Shown here: positions 9,861-18,692 of the stretch, piece by piece | Position numbering within the stretch: the first letter of the stretch is position 1 | Layout: every line of letters starts with the position of its first letter | Origin: Candidatus Ventrenecus avicola | Lineage (GTDB): Bacteria > Bacillota_I > Bacilli_A > RF39 > UBA660 | Direction: 5' to 3' | DNA length: 36,604 nucleotides | NCBI GenBank assembly: GCA_018711945.1 | Contig: DVHP01000017.1 | Coordinates: 1 to 36,604 of the forward strand | Notes under the pieces: generated by a model | Told to the model about the DNA's origin: nothing | The model's database searches: none | The model's input: the letters and a program-made list of their open reading frames with translations, nothing else | Position numbers and translations under genes: made by a program

Positions 9861-11216
9861 ATGGATACAACAATCGCTGCAATTTCAACAAATTCACTAG
9901 GTGTTGGAGCAATTAATATTGTGAGATTAAGTGGTCCGGAATCGATTGCAATCGTTAGTAAAATCTTTACAAACAAAAAATTTTCGACTGCCAAATCCCA
10001 TACAATTCATTATGGTTATATAAAAGACAATGACACAATTATTGATGAAGTTTTAGTAACACTTATGCGTGCTCCAAAAACTTATACGATGGAAGATGTA
10101 GTAGAAATAAACTGCCATGGTGGTTCGATAACAGCAAATAAAATTTTAGAACTGCTTTATACAAACGGAGCAGTCCCAGCAGAACCAGGAGAATTTACCA
10201 AAAGAGCATTTTTAAATGGCAGAATTAACTTACTAGAAGCCGAAAGTGTAGAGGATTTACTAGAAGCAAAAAATGAAAATGCCAGAAAATTAGCTTTAAA
10301 TGGTATCAGTGGTAAAACTACAAAATTAATCCAAGATTTACGTGAAAAAATGGTAAGCCTTCTTGCCAATATCGAAGTAAATATTGACTATCCAGAGTAT
10401 ATCGATGAACTAGAGATTACTAAAGAAAACATCACTCCTGTATTAACAGAAATAAAAAATTCTTTACAAAAAATAGTCGAAGAATCTGAAAATGGTAAAA
10501 AAATCAAAGAAGGAATTAATATAGCTATTATTGGTCGACCAAATGTCGGAAAATCTTCACTTTTAAATGCTTTATTAGAAGAAGATAAAGCTATTGTAAC
10601 TGATATTTCAGGAACAACAAGAGACATTGTCGAAGGGACAATCCAATACAAAGGAATTAATTTAAATTTTATTGATACTGCTGGTATCCGTGAAACTGAA
10701 GACATTGTCGAAAAAATAGGCGTAGAAAAAAGCAAAAAAATTCAAGAAAGTTCAGATATAACAATTCTAGTATTAAACAACAATGAACTATTAACTGAAG
10801 AAGACAAAGAATTATTAAAGAAAGTAGAACAAGAAAAGGGAGTAATCTTTATCAATAAAATAGATTTAACTTCTAAATTACCAGAATTAAAAACAACAAA
10901 AAAAATAATCAAAGGTAGTACTATAAAAAATGTAGGATTAGAAGAATTAAAAGAAGAAATACTAAGTGAATTTTCCCTAGAAGATATGAGCTATAAAGAT
11001 TTAACTTATCTATTTAATACAAGACAAATTTCTTTAGCAAAACAAGCTCTTCAAAACATAAACCATGTAATAGAAGAAAACAAAAAAGACATTCCTGTTG
11101 ACATGCTAGCAATAGAAATTCGCGAGTCTTGGGAGTATTTAGGTCAAATTATCGGTGAAGCCTATGAAGACGAACTAGTAGATAACATATTTAAAAGATT
11201 TTGTTTAGGAAAGTAG
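9861..11216 (+). CDS. mnmE: tRNA modification GTPase MnmE
   Basis: With MnmG, MnmE adds the (carboxymethyl)aminomethyl group to wobble uridine 34 of certain tRNAs. The 451-residue protein has the N-terminal folate-binding and dimerisation domain (TIAAISTNSLGVGAINIVRL), a G domain with GRPNVGKSS (225-233), GTTRD (251-255), DTAG (272-275) and NKID (332-335), and the C-terminal CLGK box with its conserved cysteine (448-451). It starts at the ATG at 9861 after a modest GGAAGTGG site. It heads an operon with a GNAT gene, mnmG, rsmG and possibly beyond. Confidence 0.97.
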   Translation: MDTTIAAISTNSLGVGAINIVRLSGPESIAIVSKIFTNKKFSTAKSHTIHYGYIKDNDTIIDEVLVTLMRAPKTYTMEDVVEINCHGGSITANKILELLYTNGAVPAEPGEFTKRAFLNGRINLLEAESVEDLLEAKNENARKLALNGISGKTTKLIQDLREKMVSLLANIEVNIDYPEYIDELEITKENITPVLTEIKNSLQKIVEESENGKKIKEGINIAIIGRPNVGKSSLLNALLEEDKAIVTDISGTTRDIVEGTIQYKGINLNFIDTAGIRETEDIVEKIGVEKSKKIQESSDITILVLNNNELLTEEDKELLKKVEQEKGVIFINKIDLTSKLPELKTTKKIIKGSTIKNVGLEELKEEILSEFSLEDMSYKDLTYLFNTRQISLAKQALQNINHVIEENKKDIPVDMLAIEIRESWEYLGQIIGEAYEDELVDNIFKRFCLGK

Positions 11217-11222
11217 GAGACT

Positions 11223-11735
11223 ATGATACGTTTAGCAAAAAAAGAAGATTTAGATATTATTATGAAAGAAATACAAAAAGTAAAAGAAGAGATGCATGAA
11301 AGTGGCAATCCACAATGGGGCAATACTCCAGAAGAATATCCTTCAAAAGAAGATTTTTTAGAAGATATTGAAAACAATTCATTATATGTATTTGAAGAAA
11401 ATGCCCAAATAAAAGGATTAGTGTGCATTAAAGAAGATACGGAATATGAGTATGACCCTTATATCCAAAATTCTCATGAAAGAGCACTCGTTCTCCATCG
11501 CATGGCCATATTTTTAGATTATCGTGGAGAACATATCAGCCAAAAATTTTTTGAGTATGCAGATGTTCTTGCAAAAGAAAATCATATTTCATTACTAAAA
11601 GCAGATACAGAAGTACAAAATCAAAAAATGAATGCCATATTAAAGAGATTACAATATGAATTCAAAGGGGAGTTTACTCCGAATTATCCTGGAAAATATA
11701 ATTATTATGAAAAAAGAATTGAGGTGAACAAATGA
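11223..11735 (+). CDS. GNAT-family N-acetyltransferase
   Basis: The 170-residue protein has the GNAT layout. An N-terminal MIRLAKKEDLDIIMK strand-helix is followed by a central acceptor region (GLVCIKEDTEYEYDP), then VLHRMAIFLDYRGEHISQKF, which is the acetyl-CoA binding stretch (motif A, in place of the common RxxGxG/A). The C-terminal part ends in YNYYEKRIEV. The substrate is unknown. It starts 6 bases after mnmE and overlaps mnmG by 4 bases (ATGA), so it is translated within the tRNA-modification operon. In most Firmicutes mnmE is followed directly by mnmG, so this is an insertion. Confidence 0.88.
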   Translation: MIRLAKKEDLDIIMKEIQKVKEEMHESGNPQWGNTPEEYPSKEDFLEDIENNSLYVFEENAQIKGLVCIKEDTEYEYDPYIQNSHERALVLHRMAIFLDYRGEHISQKFFEYADVLAKENHISLLKADTEVQNQKMNAILKRLQYEFKGEFTPNYPGKYNYYEKRIEVNK

Positions 11736-13597
11736 AATACGAAGTAATTGTTGTTGGTGGTGGACACGCAGGAATTGAAGCGAGTCACATCGCAGCCTTT
11801 AAAGGACATAAAACACTACTTATCACAATGAATAAAAAAAATATTGGAGATATGCCATGTAATCCATCCATTGGCGGGACTGCGAAAGGGATAATCGTAA
11901 GAGAAATCGATGCTTTAGGTGGAATTATGGGGCGTATTGCAGACATATCTCACTTTCAAATTAAAATGCTAAATAACTCAAAAGGTCCAGCAGTTCGTTC
12001 CTTACGTGCTCAAGCAGACAAAACAACTTATCCAAAAAATATGCAAAACGAACTAGAAAACACCCCAAATTTAAGTATACTAGAATCAACAGTGGAAGAT
12101 TTAATTATCGATGGAGAAACAGTAAAAGGTGTCATCTTAGCAAATGGTGAGAAAATATATGCCGATGCAGTGATACTAACAACCGGAACATACTTAAAAG
12201 CAAACATTTTAATTGGTGCAGAAAATACACCGTCCGGACCGCATGGCGAAGCACGTAGTAATCATTTAAGCGATAACTTAAAAAAATATGGATTTACGAT
12301 TCAAAGACTAAAAACAGGAACACCACAGAGAATAAAAGCATCATCTATTGACTTTTCTAAAATGACTCCAGAATATGGCGATGATACATACTGGACATTC
12401 TCCTTTGATAATCCTCCTGCTTACAAAATCAATGAACAACAAAAATGTTATCTAATTTATACAAATGAAAACACTCATAAAATCATTTTAGATAACTTAG
12501 ACAAATCTGCTATGTATGGTGGATACGTTACCGGTGTAGGACCAAGATATTGTCCAAGTATTGAAGACAAACTAGTAAGATTTAAAGATAAAGAAAGACA
12601 CCAATTATTTTTAGAACCAGAAAGCCTTTATTATGACGAATGGTATTTACAAGGATTTTCTACGTCTATGCCTCGCGACATTCAAGAACGTATGGTTCAT
12701 AGTTTAAGTGGCTTAGAAAACGCAGTGATTTCAAAATATGCTTATGCCATTGAATACGATGCGATAGACCCTTTACAAATAATGCCATCACTAGAAACAA
12801 AAGTAATAAAAAATTTATTTACAGCTGGCCAAATTAATGGGACAAGTGGCTATGAAGAAGCAGCTGGACAAGGCTTAATCGCAGGTATTAACGCGAGTCT
12901 AAAACTAGAACAAAAAGAACCACTCATTCTAAAAAGAAATGATGCCTACATTGGCGTTTTAATCGATGACTTAGTAACAAAAGGAACCGCAGAACCTTAT
13001 CGAATGCTTACATCACGTGCAGAATTTCGTTTAATTCTTCGCCATGACAATGCGGATTTAAGACTTAGAGAATACGCTCATAAAGTTGGAAGTATTACGG
13101 ATAAGCAATACCAAAACTATTTAGATAGAGTTACCAAATTAAAAGAAGGAGAAGCATATTTACAAGAAACAAAATGCAAAATAACTCCAGAAGTCAAAGA
13201 AATATTTATAGAGAACGACAAAGAAGTTCCAACTGTAACCGAGTCTTTATATAATCTATTAAAAAGACCAGAAATTACTATGAATTTTCTAGAAAAAATA
13301 GTAGAAATTCCACTAGATAACCAAACCAAAGAGGAATTAGAAATTCAAATAAAATATGAAGGATATATCAAAAAGACTTATAAAGAAGTTGAAAAAATGA
13401 AAAAGCTCGAAGAAAAAATAATTCCTCAAGATATTGACTATAAAAAGGTAAAAAATTTAGCATCAGAAGCTCGGCAAAAACTAGAAAAAATTAGACCAAT
13501 TTCTGTTGGACAGGCTGCCAGAATTAGTGGGGTAAATCCTTCTGATATCGCAATATTAAGTGTTTATTTAAAGAAAGAGTATGGGAAAGATGAATAA
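11732..13597 (+). CDS. mnmG: tRNA uridine-5-carboxymethylaminomethyl modification enzyme MnmG
   Basis: MnmG (GidA) is the FAD- and NADH-dependent partner of MnmE in modification of tRNA wobble uridines. The 621-residue protein opens with the FAD-binding VIVVGGGHAGIEA (GxGxxG type). It contains the conserved MPCNPSIGGTAKG and GPRYCPSIEDK, which carry the two catalytic cysteines of the family, and NGTSGYEEAAGQG. The helical C-terminal MnmE-binding domain ends with ISVGQAARISGVNPSDI. The length is normal. It overlaps the upstream GNAT gene by 4 bases and rsmG by 17 bases. Confidence 0.97.
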   Translation: MKYEVIVVGGGHAGIEASHIAAFKGHKTLLITMNKKNIGDMPCNPSIGGTAKGIIVREIDALGGIMGRIADISHFQIKMLNNSKGPAVRSLRAQADKTTYPKNMQNELENTPNLSILESTVEDLIIDGETVKGVILANGEKIYADAVILTTGTYLKANILIGAENTPSGPHGEARSNHLSDNLKKYGFTIQRLKTGTPQRIKASSIDFSKMTPEYGDDTYWTFSFDNPPAYKINEQQKCYLIYTNENTHKIILDNLDKSAMYGGYVTGVGPRYCPSIEDKLVRFKDKERHQLFLEPESLYYDEWYLQGFSTSMPRDIQERMVHSLSGLENAVISKYAYAIEYDAIDPLQIMPSLETKVIKNLFTAGQINGTSGYEEAAGQGLIAGINASLKLEQKEPLILKRNDAYIGVLIDDLVTKGTAEPYRMLTSRAEFRLILRHDNADLRLREYAHKVGSITDKQYQNYLDRVTKLKEGEAYLQETKCKITPEVKEIFIENDKEVPTVTESLYNLLKRPEITMNFLEKIVEIPLDNQTKEELEIQIKYEGYIKKTYKEVEKMKKLEEKIIPQDIDYKKVKNLASEARQKLEKIRPISVGQAARISGVNPSDIAILSVYLKKEYGKDE

Positions 13598-14294
13598 AGA
13601 AGAATTAAAAAGTTATGTAAAAGAATTAGGACTAGAACTAACAGAAGAAATGTTACAAAAACTAAACGATTATGCAGACTTTCTACTTGAATACAATACA
13701 CACACAAACTTAACAGCAATAAAAACCAAAGAAGAAGTTTATCTAAAACATTTCTATGATTCTTTAACTCTAGTAAAAATCGCTAATTTAAAAGAAGGAA
13801 CTCTACTAGATGTTGGAACCGGAGCAGGCTTTCCTGGGCTTGTTTTAGCTATAGTATTTCCTAATCTAGAAGTGACATTACTAGATAGCAATAACAAAAA
13901 AATTACATTTCTAAACGAATGCATGACCAAATTACAAATAAAAAATGCTCATACAGTTTATAGTAGAGCAGAGGATTATACCAAAGTTCATCGTGAGTCT
14001 TTTGATTTTGTAACCTCAAGAGCAGTGGCAAACTTACGAATTCTATTAGAACTAAATATTCCAGCTTTAAAAGTAAATGGACATTTCTTAGTTATGAAAG
14101 GTAATCTAGAAGAAGAACTAGAAAAATCTATAAACACGATGCAAGTATTATCTTGTAAAATAATCCAACAAGAAGAATTTAACCTCCCAAAGAACGGAGG
14201 CACAAGAACTCTATTAAATATTAAAAAAACAAAAGAAACAGACCGAAAATACCCAAGAACTTACGATAAAATAAAAAAGAAAGAATTAAAATAA
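13581..14294 (+). CDS. rsmG: 16S rRNA (guanine-527-N7)-methyltransferase
   Basis: RsmG (GidB) methylates G527 in 16S rRNA using S-adenosylmethionine; its loss gives low-level streptomycin resistance in other bacteria. The 237-residue protein has the family core HFYDSLTL, LLDVGTGAGFPGLVLA (SAM-binding motif I), VTLLDSNNKKITFL (motif II acidic residue) and SRAVANLRILLE. The ATG at 13581 overlaps the mnmG end by 17 bases; a second ATG three codons later (13590) is an equally possible start. A terminator lies 6 bases after the stop, so this closes the mnmE operon. Confidence 0.95.
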   Translation: MGKMNKEELKSYVKELGLELTEEMLQKLNDYADFLLEYNTHTNLTAIKTKEEVYLKHFYDSLTLVKIANLKEGTLLDVGTGAGFPGLVLAIVFPNLEVTLLDSNNKKITFLNECMTKLQIKNAHTVYSRAEDYTKVHRESFDFVTSRAVANLRILLELNIPALKVNGHFLVMKGNLEEELEKSINTMQVLSCKIIQQEEFNLPKNGGTRTLLNIKKTKETDRKYPRTYDKIKKKELK

Positions 14295-14299
14295 TGAAG

Positions 14300-14329
14300 A
14301 AAGTATCAAATGAGATACTTTTTCTTTTT
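14300..14329 (+). terminator. Terminator of the mnmE-rsmG operon
   Basis: The 8-bp stem AAAGTATC/GATACTTT (14300-14307 with 14314-14321), with a 6-base loop, is followed by a T-rich tract. It lies directly after rsmG. Confidence 0.85.
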
Positions 14330-14410
14330 CAAATAACAAAACAAAAGTAAACTAAAAAGAAAAAAATCACGATATATTTCAAAATAGAGCAAAAATATTA
14401 TTGCTTAAAC

Positions 14411-14439
14411 TTGAAAATACTGTTAAAATGAAATATAGA
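14411..14439 (+). promoter_or_regulatory. Putative promoter of the noc-like gene
   Basis: TTGAAA (14411-14416) and TATAGA (14434-14439) are separated by 17 bases, 27 bases before the GTG start. It lies in a 137-base spacer that otherwise shows nothing but A-rich sequence. Confidence 0.5.
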
Positions 14440-14466
14440 TAGAATAAGCGGTAAGGGGCTGATTTT

Positions 14467-15678
14467 GTGAATACAGAAGAAAAAATTATACAAGTACCGA
14501 TTGAAGATATAATTCCCAATCGTTTTCAACCACGTCTAGCTTTTGACGAAGAAGGACTAAAAGAATTATCAGAATCAATCAAACAACATGGCATTATTCA
14601 ACCTTTGGTATTAAGGCGTCTTGGTGATAAATACGAGATTATTGCTGGAGAAAGACGTTATAAAGCATCTATTATGGCTGGTCTTAGAACTGTTCCTGCA
14701 GTCATTTCAAACATTGATGACAACCAAAGTGCAGAAATAGCCTTAGTAGAAAATATCCAAAGACGCAATTTAACACCAATCGAAGAAGCAAAATCATACA
14801 AAAATCTTTTGGATCGTGGCTATATGACACAAGAACAACTTGCGGAAAAAATGGGAGTGAGCCAAAGTTCTATTGCTAATAAACTTCGGTTGCTAAACTT
14901 GGCGCCAGAGGTACAAGATGCGTTACTTCAAGAAAAAATCAGTGAAAGACATGCCCGTAGTTTATTGTCATTACCGAAAGAAGAACAAGCAGAATGGCTT
15001 AAAAAAATTATTAATAAAAGGCTTACCGTACGTCAATTAGATTTAGAAATCAAAAAACAAAAAGGAGAGGTGGTAGAGGATGTGCCATTGGTAAATCCAA
15101 AACCAGATTTAGAAAATATGATAAATAACGCAACTGATATTAATAAAAAAGAAAATATAAACAATAATATTGAAATGAATAATCAAGCAGAACCCACACC
15201 AGAACCACCTTCTGAAACCAAGCCAAATATTCCTAATAAATTTTTTAATTTTTTAGAAGATGAAGCAGCCAATATGAATATGGAAGTAAGTTCTACAACA
15301 AATTCAAAACAAACTCCAGAAGATACTCTGGAAGTGTTAGATGATTTTGAAGTAGAAACCAAAGAACCAGAAAAAAAAGAAGAAGTAACCATGCCATTCT
15401 TATTCGAAAATAATACAAACAGTTCAACAAATAATACCATTGAAGAAATAAAACCACAAAAAGATGAAAAAGTGATAGACCCAATGGATTCTGTAATCAA
15501 ATTAGATCCAAATTATAAAGAAATGCTAGAAGAAGCAAAAGGGATAGATTTAAAAACCGCGATTAATGAAATAAGAAACCTAGTACAAACAATGCAAGAA
15601 CAAGGATTTACTTTAAGTTTAGATGAAATAGATTTAAATGATAATTATCAAATGACAATCAATATTCATAAAAACTAA
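14467..15678 (+). CDS. noc: ParB-family nucleoid occlusion protein, Noc-like
   Basis: The ParB/Noc CTPase core is clear: IIPNRFQPR, the CTP-binding GERRYKA (61-67), ENIQRRNLTPIEEA (95-108) and a helix-turn-helix (about 120-145). It reads as Noc, not Spo0J, for three reasons. It follows rsmG directly. SQSSIANKLRLL resembles the Noc recognition region, with three of four Noc-specificity residues (Q133, K139, R161; the fourth is N144 instead of Lys). The C-terminus (IRNLVQTMQEQG...) resembles the Noc dimer domain. Two things are odd: the N-terminal membrane-binding amphipathic helix of B. subtilis Noc is missing, and a Pro/Glu/Asn-rich linker (about 205-355) takes the length to 403 against about 283. 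The GTG start follows AAGGGG. No parA or second parB follows; the next gene starts 27 bases later. Confidence 0.8.
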   Translation: MNTEEKIIQVPIEDIIPNRFQPRLAFDEEGLKELSESIKQHGIIQPLVLRRLGDKYEIIAGERRYKASIMAGLRTVPAVISNIDDNQSAEIALVENIQRRNLTPIEEAKSYKNLLDRGYMTQEQLAEKMGVSQSSIANKLRLLNLAPEVQDALLQEKISERHARSLLSLPKEEQAEWLKKIINKRLTVRQLDLEIKKQKGEVVEDVPLVNPKPDLENMINNATDINKKENINNNIEMNNQAEPTPEPPSETKPNIPNKFFNFLEDEAANMNMEVSSTTNSKQTPEDTLEVLDDFEVETKEPEKKEEVTMPFLFENNTNSSTNNTIEEIKPQKDEKVIDPMDSVIKLDPNYKEMLEEAKGIDLKTAINEIRNLVQTMQEQGFTLSLDEIDLNDNYQMTINIHKN

Positions 15679-15705
15679 GCGTGGTCAGAAATAGAGGCGA
15701 TAGTT

Positions 15706-18114
15706 ATGAAAAAAGGCTTTACATTAGTAGAACTATTAGCAGTAATTGCAATTTTATCAATCTTAGCAATTATAGCAGTACCTACATACAATGTAGTAAG
15801 CAACCGTATTAAACAAAGTACCTATGAAACAAAAGTTCAAAATATTATATCTAGAGCGGAAGAATATGCAGAAAATTCAAATCGCTATGTATTTGATGTA
15901 GGTACATTGATAGAACAAGGGTTGCTAGAATCGGATAATGAAGCTTCACAGTATTTAGATCCTAGAACAGGTCGTGATATGCGTTGTGATATCATTAATG
16001 TTGTGTTTGAAAACAATCAATATGTAGCAAGTATTACAGAGAGCGAAACTTGTTATACCGATGAAGAATTAGAAAACCTTTTTGGAATGTTTGAAATTAA
16101 AATCTATCGGCCAGATGGTACAGAAGTGGAACCAATCGAAGGAACGGATTGGATACGGGAACAGGATGTAATATTAAAATACGAAATAAAAGACACGTAT
16201 CAAGACTATATGGACGACATTACACAGATTATTTGGTCCGGTGAGGCAGAAAAAGTATGTGAACAAAACGATTTAAGTGCATGTGATGAATATGAAATAC
16301 ATACAGATGTCATAAAAAATGTAACCGTAAATCTTCAAATTAATCTAAATATTAATGGCAGCACAATCATTAGCCGAACAAATAAAAAAGTATTAGTAGA
16401 TTTAGAAAATCCAAGCATTGATAACATTGTTACAGGAACCGACTTAAATGAACAAGAAAAAAATAAAACAGAATTTGATTTAAGTGATGGCAATGGATCA
16501 GGAGTAAAATATTATGCAATTCTCTCAGGAGAAAGTAGTTGTAGTGGCGAAGCCTATGAATCTGCAAGAAAAACAATAAATAGCAACCATATAGTAGAAT
16601 ATCTTGACAGTGGAGAATATACCATCTGTGTAGAAGATAATGTAGGAAATACTGGACAAGGAAGTGTATCTCTAAGAGAAATTAACTTCGATGCCAATGG
16701 AGGAACAGTAGATATAGATAAAAAAGTAATAGGCACGAACACGAGTTATGGAGTTATGCCAACACCAACGAGAGAATATTATCATTTCTTGGGATGGTTT
16801 ACATCACCATCAGGAGGAACTGAAGTCACAACAGATACCATTTTAACAGAAAATACTACAGTATATGCACATTGGCAAATATATACTTATACAATCTCGT
16901 ATAATGCCAATGGTGGATCAGGTGCACCAGCATCCCAAACCAAAACCCATGGAGTAAATCTAACATTATCCACGACAAAACCAACAAGAACTGGATATAC
17001 ATTCTTAGGATGGAGTACATCTTCCACAGCAACTAGTGCCACATATACAGCTGGTGGAACATTTACTCAAAATGCAAATACTACGCTATATGCAGTTTGG
17101 AAAATTAATACATACACGATTACTTATAATGCGAATGGTGGTTCCGTCTCACCTACAACACAGACTAAAAACCACGGAAGTACTTATGGTTCTATGCCAA
17201 CGCCAACCAGAGCAAATCACAAATTCTTAGGATGGTTTACTGCTATAAATGGTGGAACACAAATAACCTCATCTTCTACCGTAACAGGTAATATTACATT
17301 ATATGCACACTGGCAAATCAATGCTTATACAGTGACATATAATTACAGTTATAATGGTGGTACAAGTGCTTCTGCAACCAGCGCAAGTGTTGCTATCGGA
17401 AGTGCAGTAAACTTAAACGTAACTGCAAATAAAAGTGGTTATAACTTCTTAGGATGGAACACGAATGCCAATGCAACTTCCGGATTATCCAGTCTAACAA
17501 TGGGAAATAGTAATATTACACTATATGCTATTTTTAGAAAAACAATTACCGTAACTATGGTCGACTATAATGGAACATCCAAAAGAACTAGAACAGCAAC
17601 TGGTTATGCTTATAACAGAAACACTTCCGCATCAATTACATTAAATACGATCGGAAAATGGAAACATCCATATTGTGGAAATGACCAATTAGATATCGTT
17701 GGTTGGACAACGTCGACTAGTGCAACTGCTGGAGCAAATTATGCATCAGGCGCTACTGCAACATTCTCAAACAATACAACATTGTATGCTAGATACAATC
17801 AATTTCAAAAAATATATATCTATAAAGACACTCTAACGTATCCAGATCCATCTGGAACGCGATATGTAAACTCATATAATATAGAGACTAACGTATATGT
17901 TACAAGTTCTAACTGTACTTATAGTGGAGGCTTATATGGATATTGGACATTTACTTTCCCACAAAATTGTACAGGAAGAAAAAATGGATTTCCATTTAAA
18001 GGATATGCCAATACCTCAGTGAATTATGGTAGTGCAGATTCAGGTTGGTATAAAGCTCCGTTTACTGTCAATTTCTATTGTTCAGAAAACTGGGATTGTC
18101 AATGGGGAAGATAA
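15706..18114 (+). CDS. Pilin-like protein with InlB-type B-repeats
   Basis: The N-terminus is a type IV pilin/pseudopilin signal. MKKG is followed by FTLVELLAVIAILSILAII, so cleavage after Gly4 and methylation of Phe5 are predicted, and Glu9 is the conserved pilin E5. A helical pilin stem (to about 60) leads to a Cys-containing domain (60-120) and an Ig-like region (about 125-325). At least four InlB/Listeria-Bacteroides B-repeats follow (about 326-391, 392-467, 468-537, 538-611), marked by YNANGG..., FLGW and LYAHW. A diverged fifth repeat (612-698) and a Cys- and aromatic-rich C-terminal cap (699-802) complete it. At 802 residues it is far longer than a normal pilin. An adhesive or minor-pilin role on a pilus or the wall is inference. 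It lies 27 bases after noc with no terminator between. Confidence 0.85.
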   Translation: MKKGFTLVELLAVIAILSILAIIAVPTYNVVSNRIKQSTYETKVQNIISRAEEYAENSNRYVFDVGTLIEQGLLESDNEASQYLDPRTGRDMRCDIINVVFENNQYVASITESETCYTDEELENLFGMFEIKIYRPDGTEVEPIEGTDWIREQDVILKYEIKDTYQDYMDDITQIIWSGEAEKVCEQNDLSACDEYEIHTDVIKNVTVNLQINLNINGSTIISRTNKKVLVDLENPSIDNIVTGTDLNEQEKNKTEFDLSDGNGSGVKYYAILSGESSCSGEAYESARKTINSNHIVEYLDSGEYTICVEDNVGNTGQGSVSLREINFDANGGTVDIDKKVIGTNTSYGVMPTPTREYYHFLGWFTSPSGGTEVTTDTILTENTTVYAHWQIYTYTISYNANGGSGAPASQTKTHGVNLTLSTTKPTRTGYTFLGWSTSSTATSATYTAGGTFTQNANTTLYAVWKINTYTITYNANGGSVSPTTQTKNHGSTYGSMPTPTRANHKFLGWFTAINGGTQITSSSTVTGNITLYAHWQINAYTVTYNYSYNGGTSASATSASVAIGSAVNLNVTANKSGYNFLGWNTNANATSGLSSLTMGNSNITLYAIFRKTITVTMVDYNGTSKRTRTATGYAYNRNTSASITLNTIGKWKHPYCGNDQLDIVGWTTSTSATAGANYASGATATFSNNTTLYARYNQFQKIYIYKDTLTYPDPSGTRYVNSYNIETNVYVTSSNCTYSGGLYGYWTFTFPQNCTGRKNGFPFKGYANTSVNYGSADSGWYKAPFTVNFYCSENWDCQWGR

Positions 18115-18129
18115 AAAGGAGACTAACAT

Positions 18130-18660
18130 ATGAATAAGAAAAAAGAATTAAAAATCGCTTTCATCATTATAGGAATTGTATTAGCAATCGGAATTGCAAT
18201 AGGAGTAATATTTTTCTTAATAAACAATAATGAAACAAAGCAATATACCGTTACATTTGTTGGGGAAAACAATGAGGTATTAAAATTAGAAGAAGTCGAA
18301 AAAAATGCTTTAGTAGAGCAATGGGATCCTGAAAGAATAGATGGCTTTCTAGGATGGTTTACAAAAGACGATGAACCATTTGATTTTAGTAGCAAGATCA
18401 CTTCAGATACCACATTGTATGCAAAATGGTATGATGGCGAAAGTACCATTGTATCTTACCTAGTCACATTTTTAGTAGATGACGAAGTTTATCAAACTCT
18501 TGAAGTTCCAGAAAACGATACTTTGGAAGAAGAACAAGACAATCCAACAAAAGAAGGATATACTTTTGTCGGTTGGTATGAAAATGACGTTCCTTTTGAT
18601 TTTTCTACACCGATCACAGAAGAACACACCTTAGTTGCCGTTTTTGAACCAAATAATTAA
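18130..18660 (+). CDS. Membrane-anchored protein with two InlB-type B-repeats
   Basis: The 176-residue protein begins with a short Lys-rich stretch and one strong membrane segment (about residues 9-31), which would act as an uncleaved anchor with the rest outside. Two B-repeats follow (about 38-101 and 115-174), each ending with the FLGW/FVGW...PFDFS...TLYAKW pattern. It follows the pilin-like gene by 15 bases with an AAAAGGAG ribosome site, and a strong terminator lies directly after it. The shared repeats and tight spacing suggest the two proteins act together at the surface, which is inference. I do not know a named family for the whole protein. Confidence 0.82.
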   Translation: MNKKKELKIAFIIIGIVLAIGIAIGVIFFLINNNETKQYTVTFVGENNEVLKLEEVEKNALVEQWDPERIDGFLGWFTKDDEPFDFSSKITSDTTLYAKWYDGESTIVSYLVTFLVDDEVYQTLEVPENDTLEEEQDNPTKEGYTFVGWYENDVPFDFSTPITEEHTLVAVFEPNN

Positions 18661-18685
18661 CCACGCGAATAAAGCGTGGCTTTTT
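18661..18685 (+). terminator. Terminator after the B-repeat genes
   Basis: The stem CCACGC/GCGTGG (18661-18666 with 18674-18679), with a 7-base loop, is followed by C and five T, directly after the stop. It may also slow minus-strand transcription from the convergent penicillin-binding protein gene, but the T-run on that side is poor. Confidence 0.85.
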
Positions 18686-18692
18686 CATACAT

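Noticed and set aside
9743-9994. Minus-strand frame across the mnmE start
   Set aside because: It lies opposite the well-supported mnmE start and promoter and has no family features.
16000-18660. Large reverse-strand and alternate-frame reading frames in the B-repeat genes
   Set aside because: These are short frames opposite strongly supported coding sequence with clear protein motifs and have no ribosome sites.
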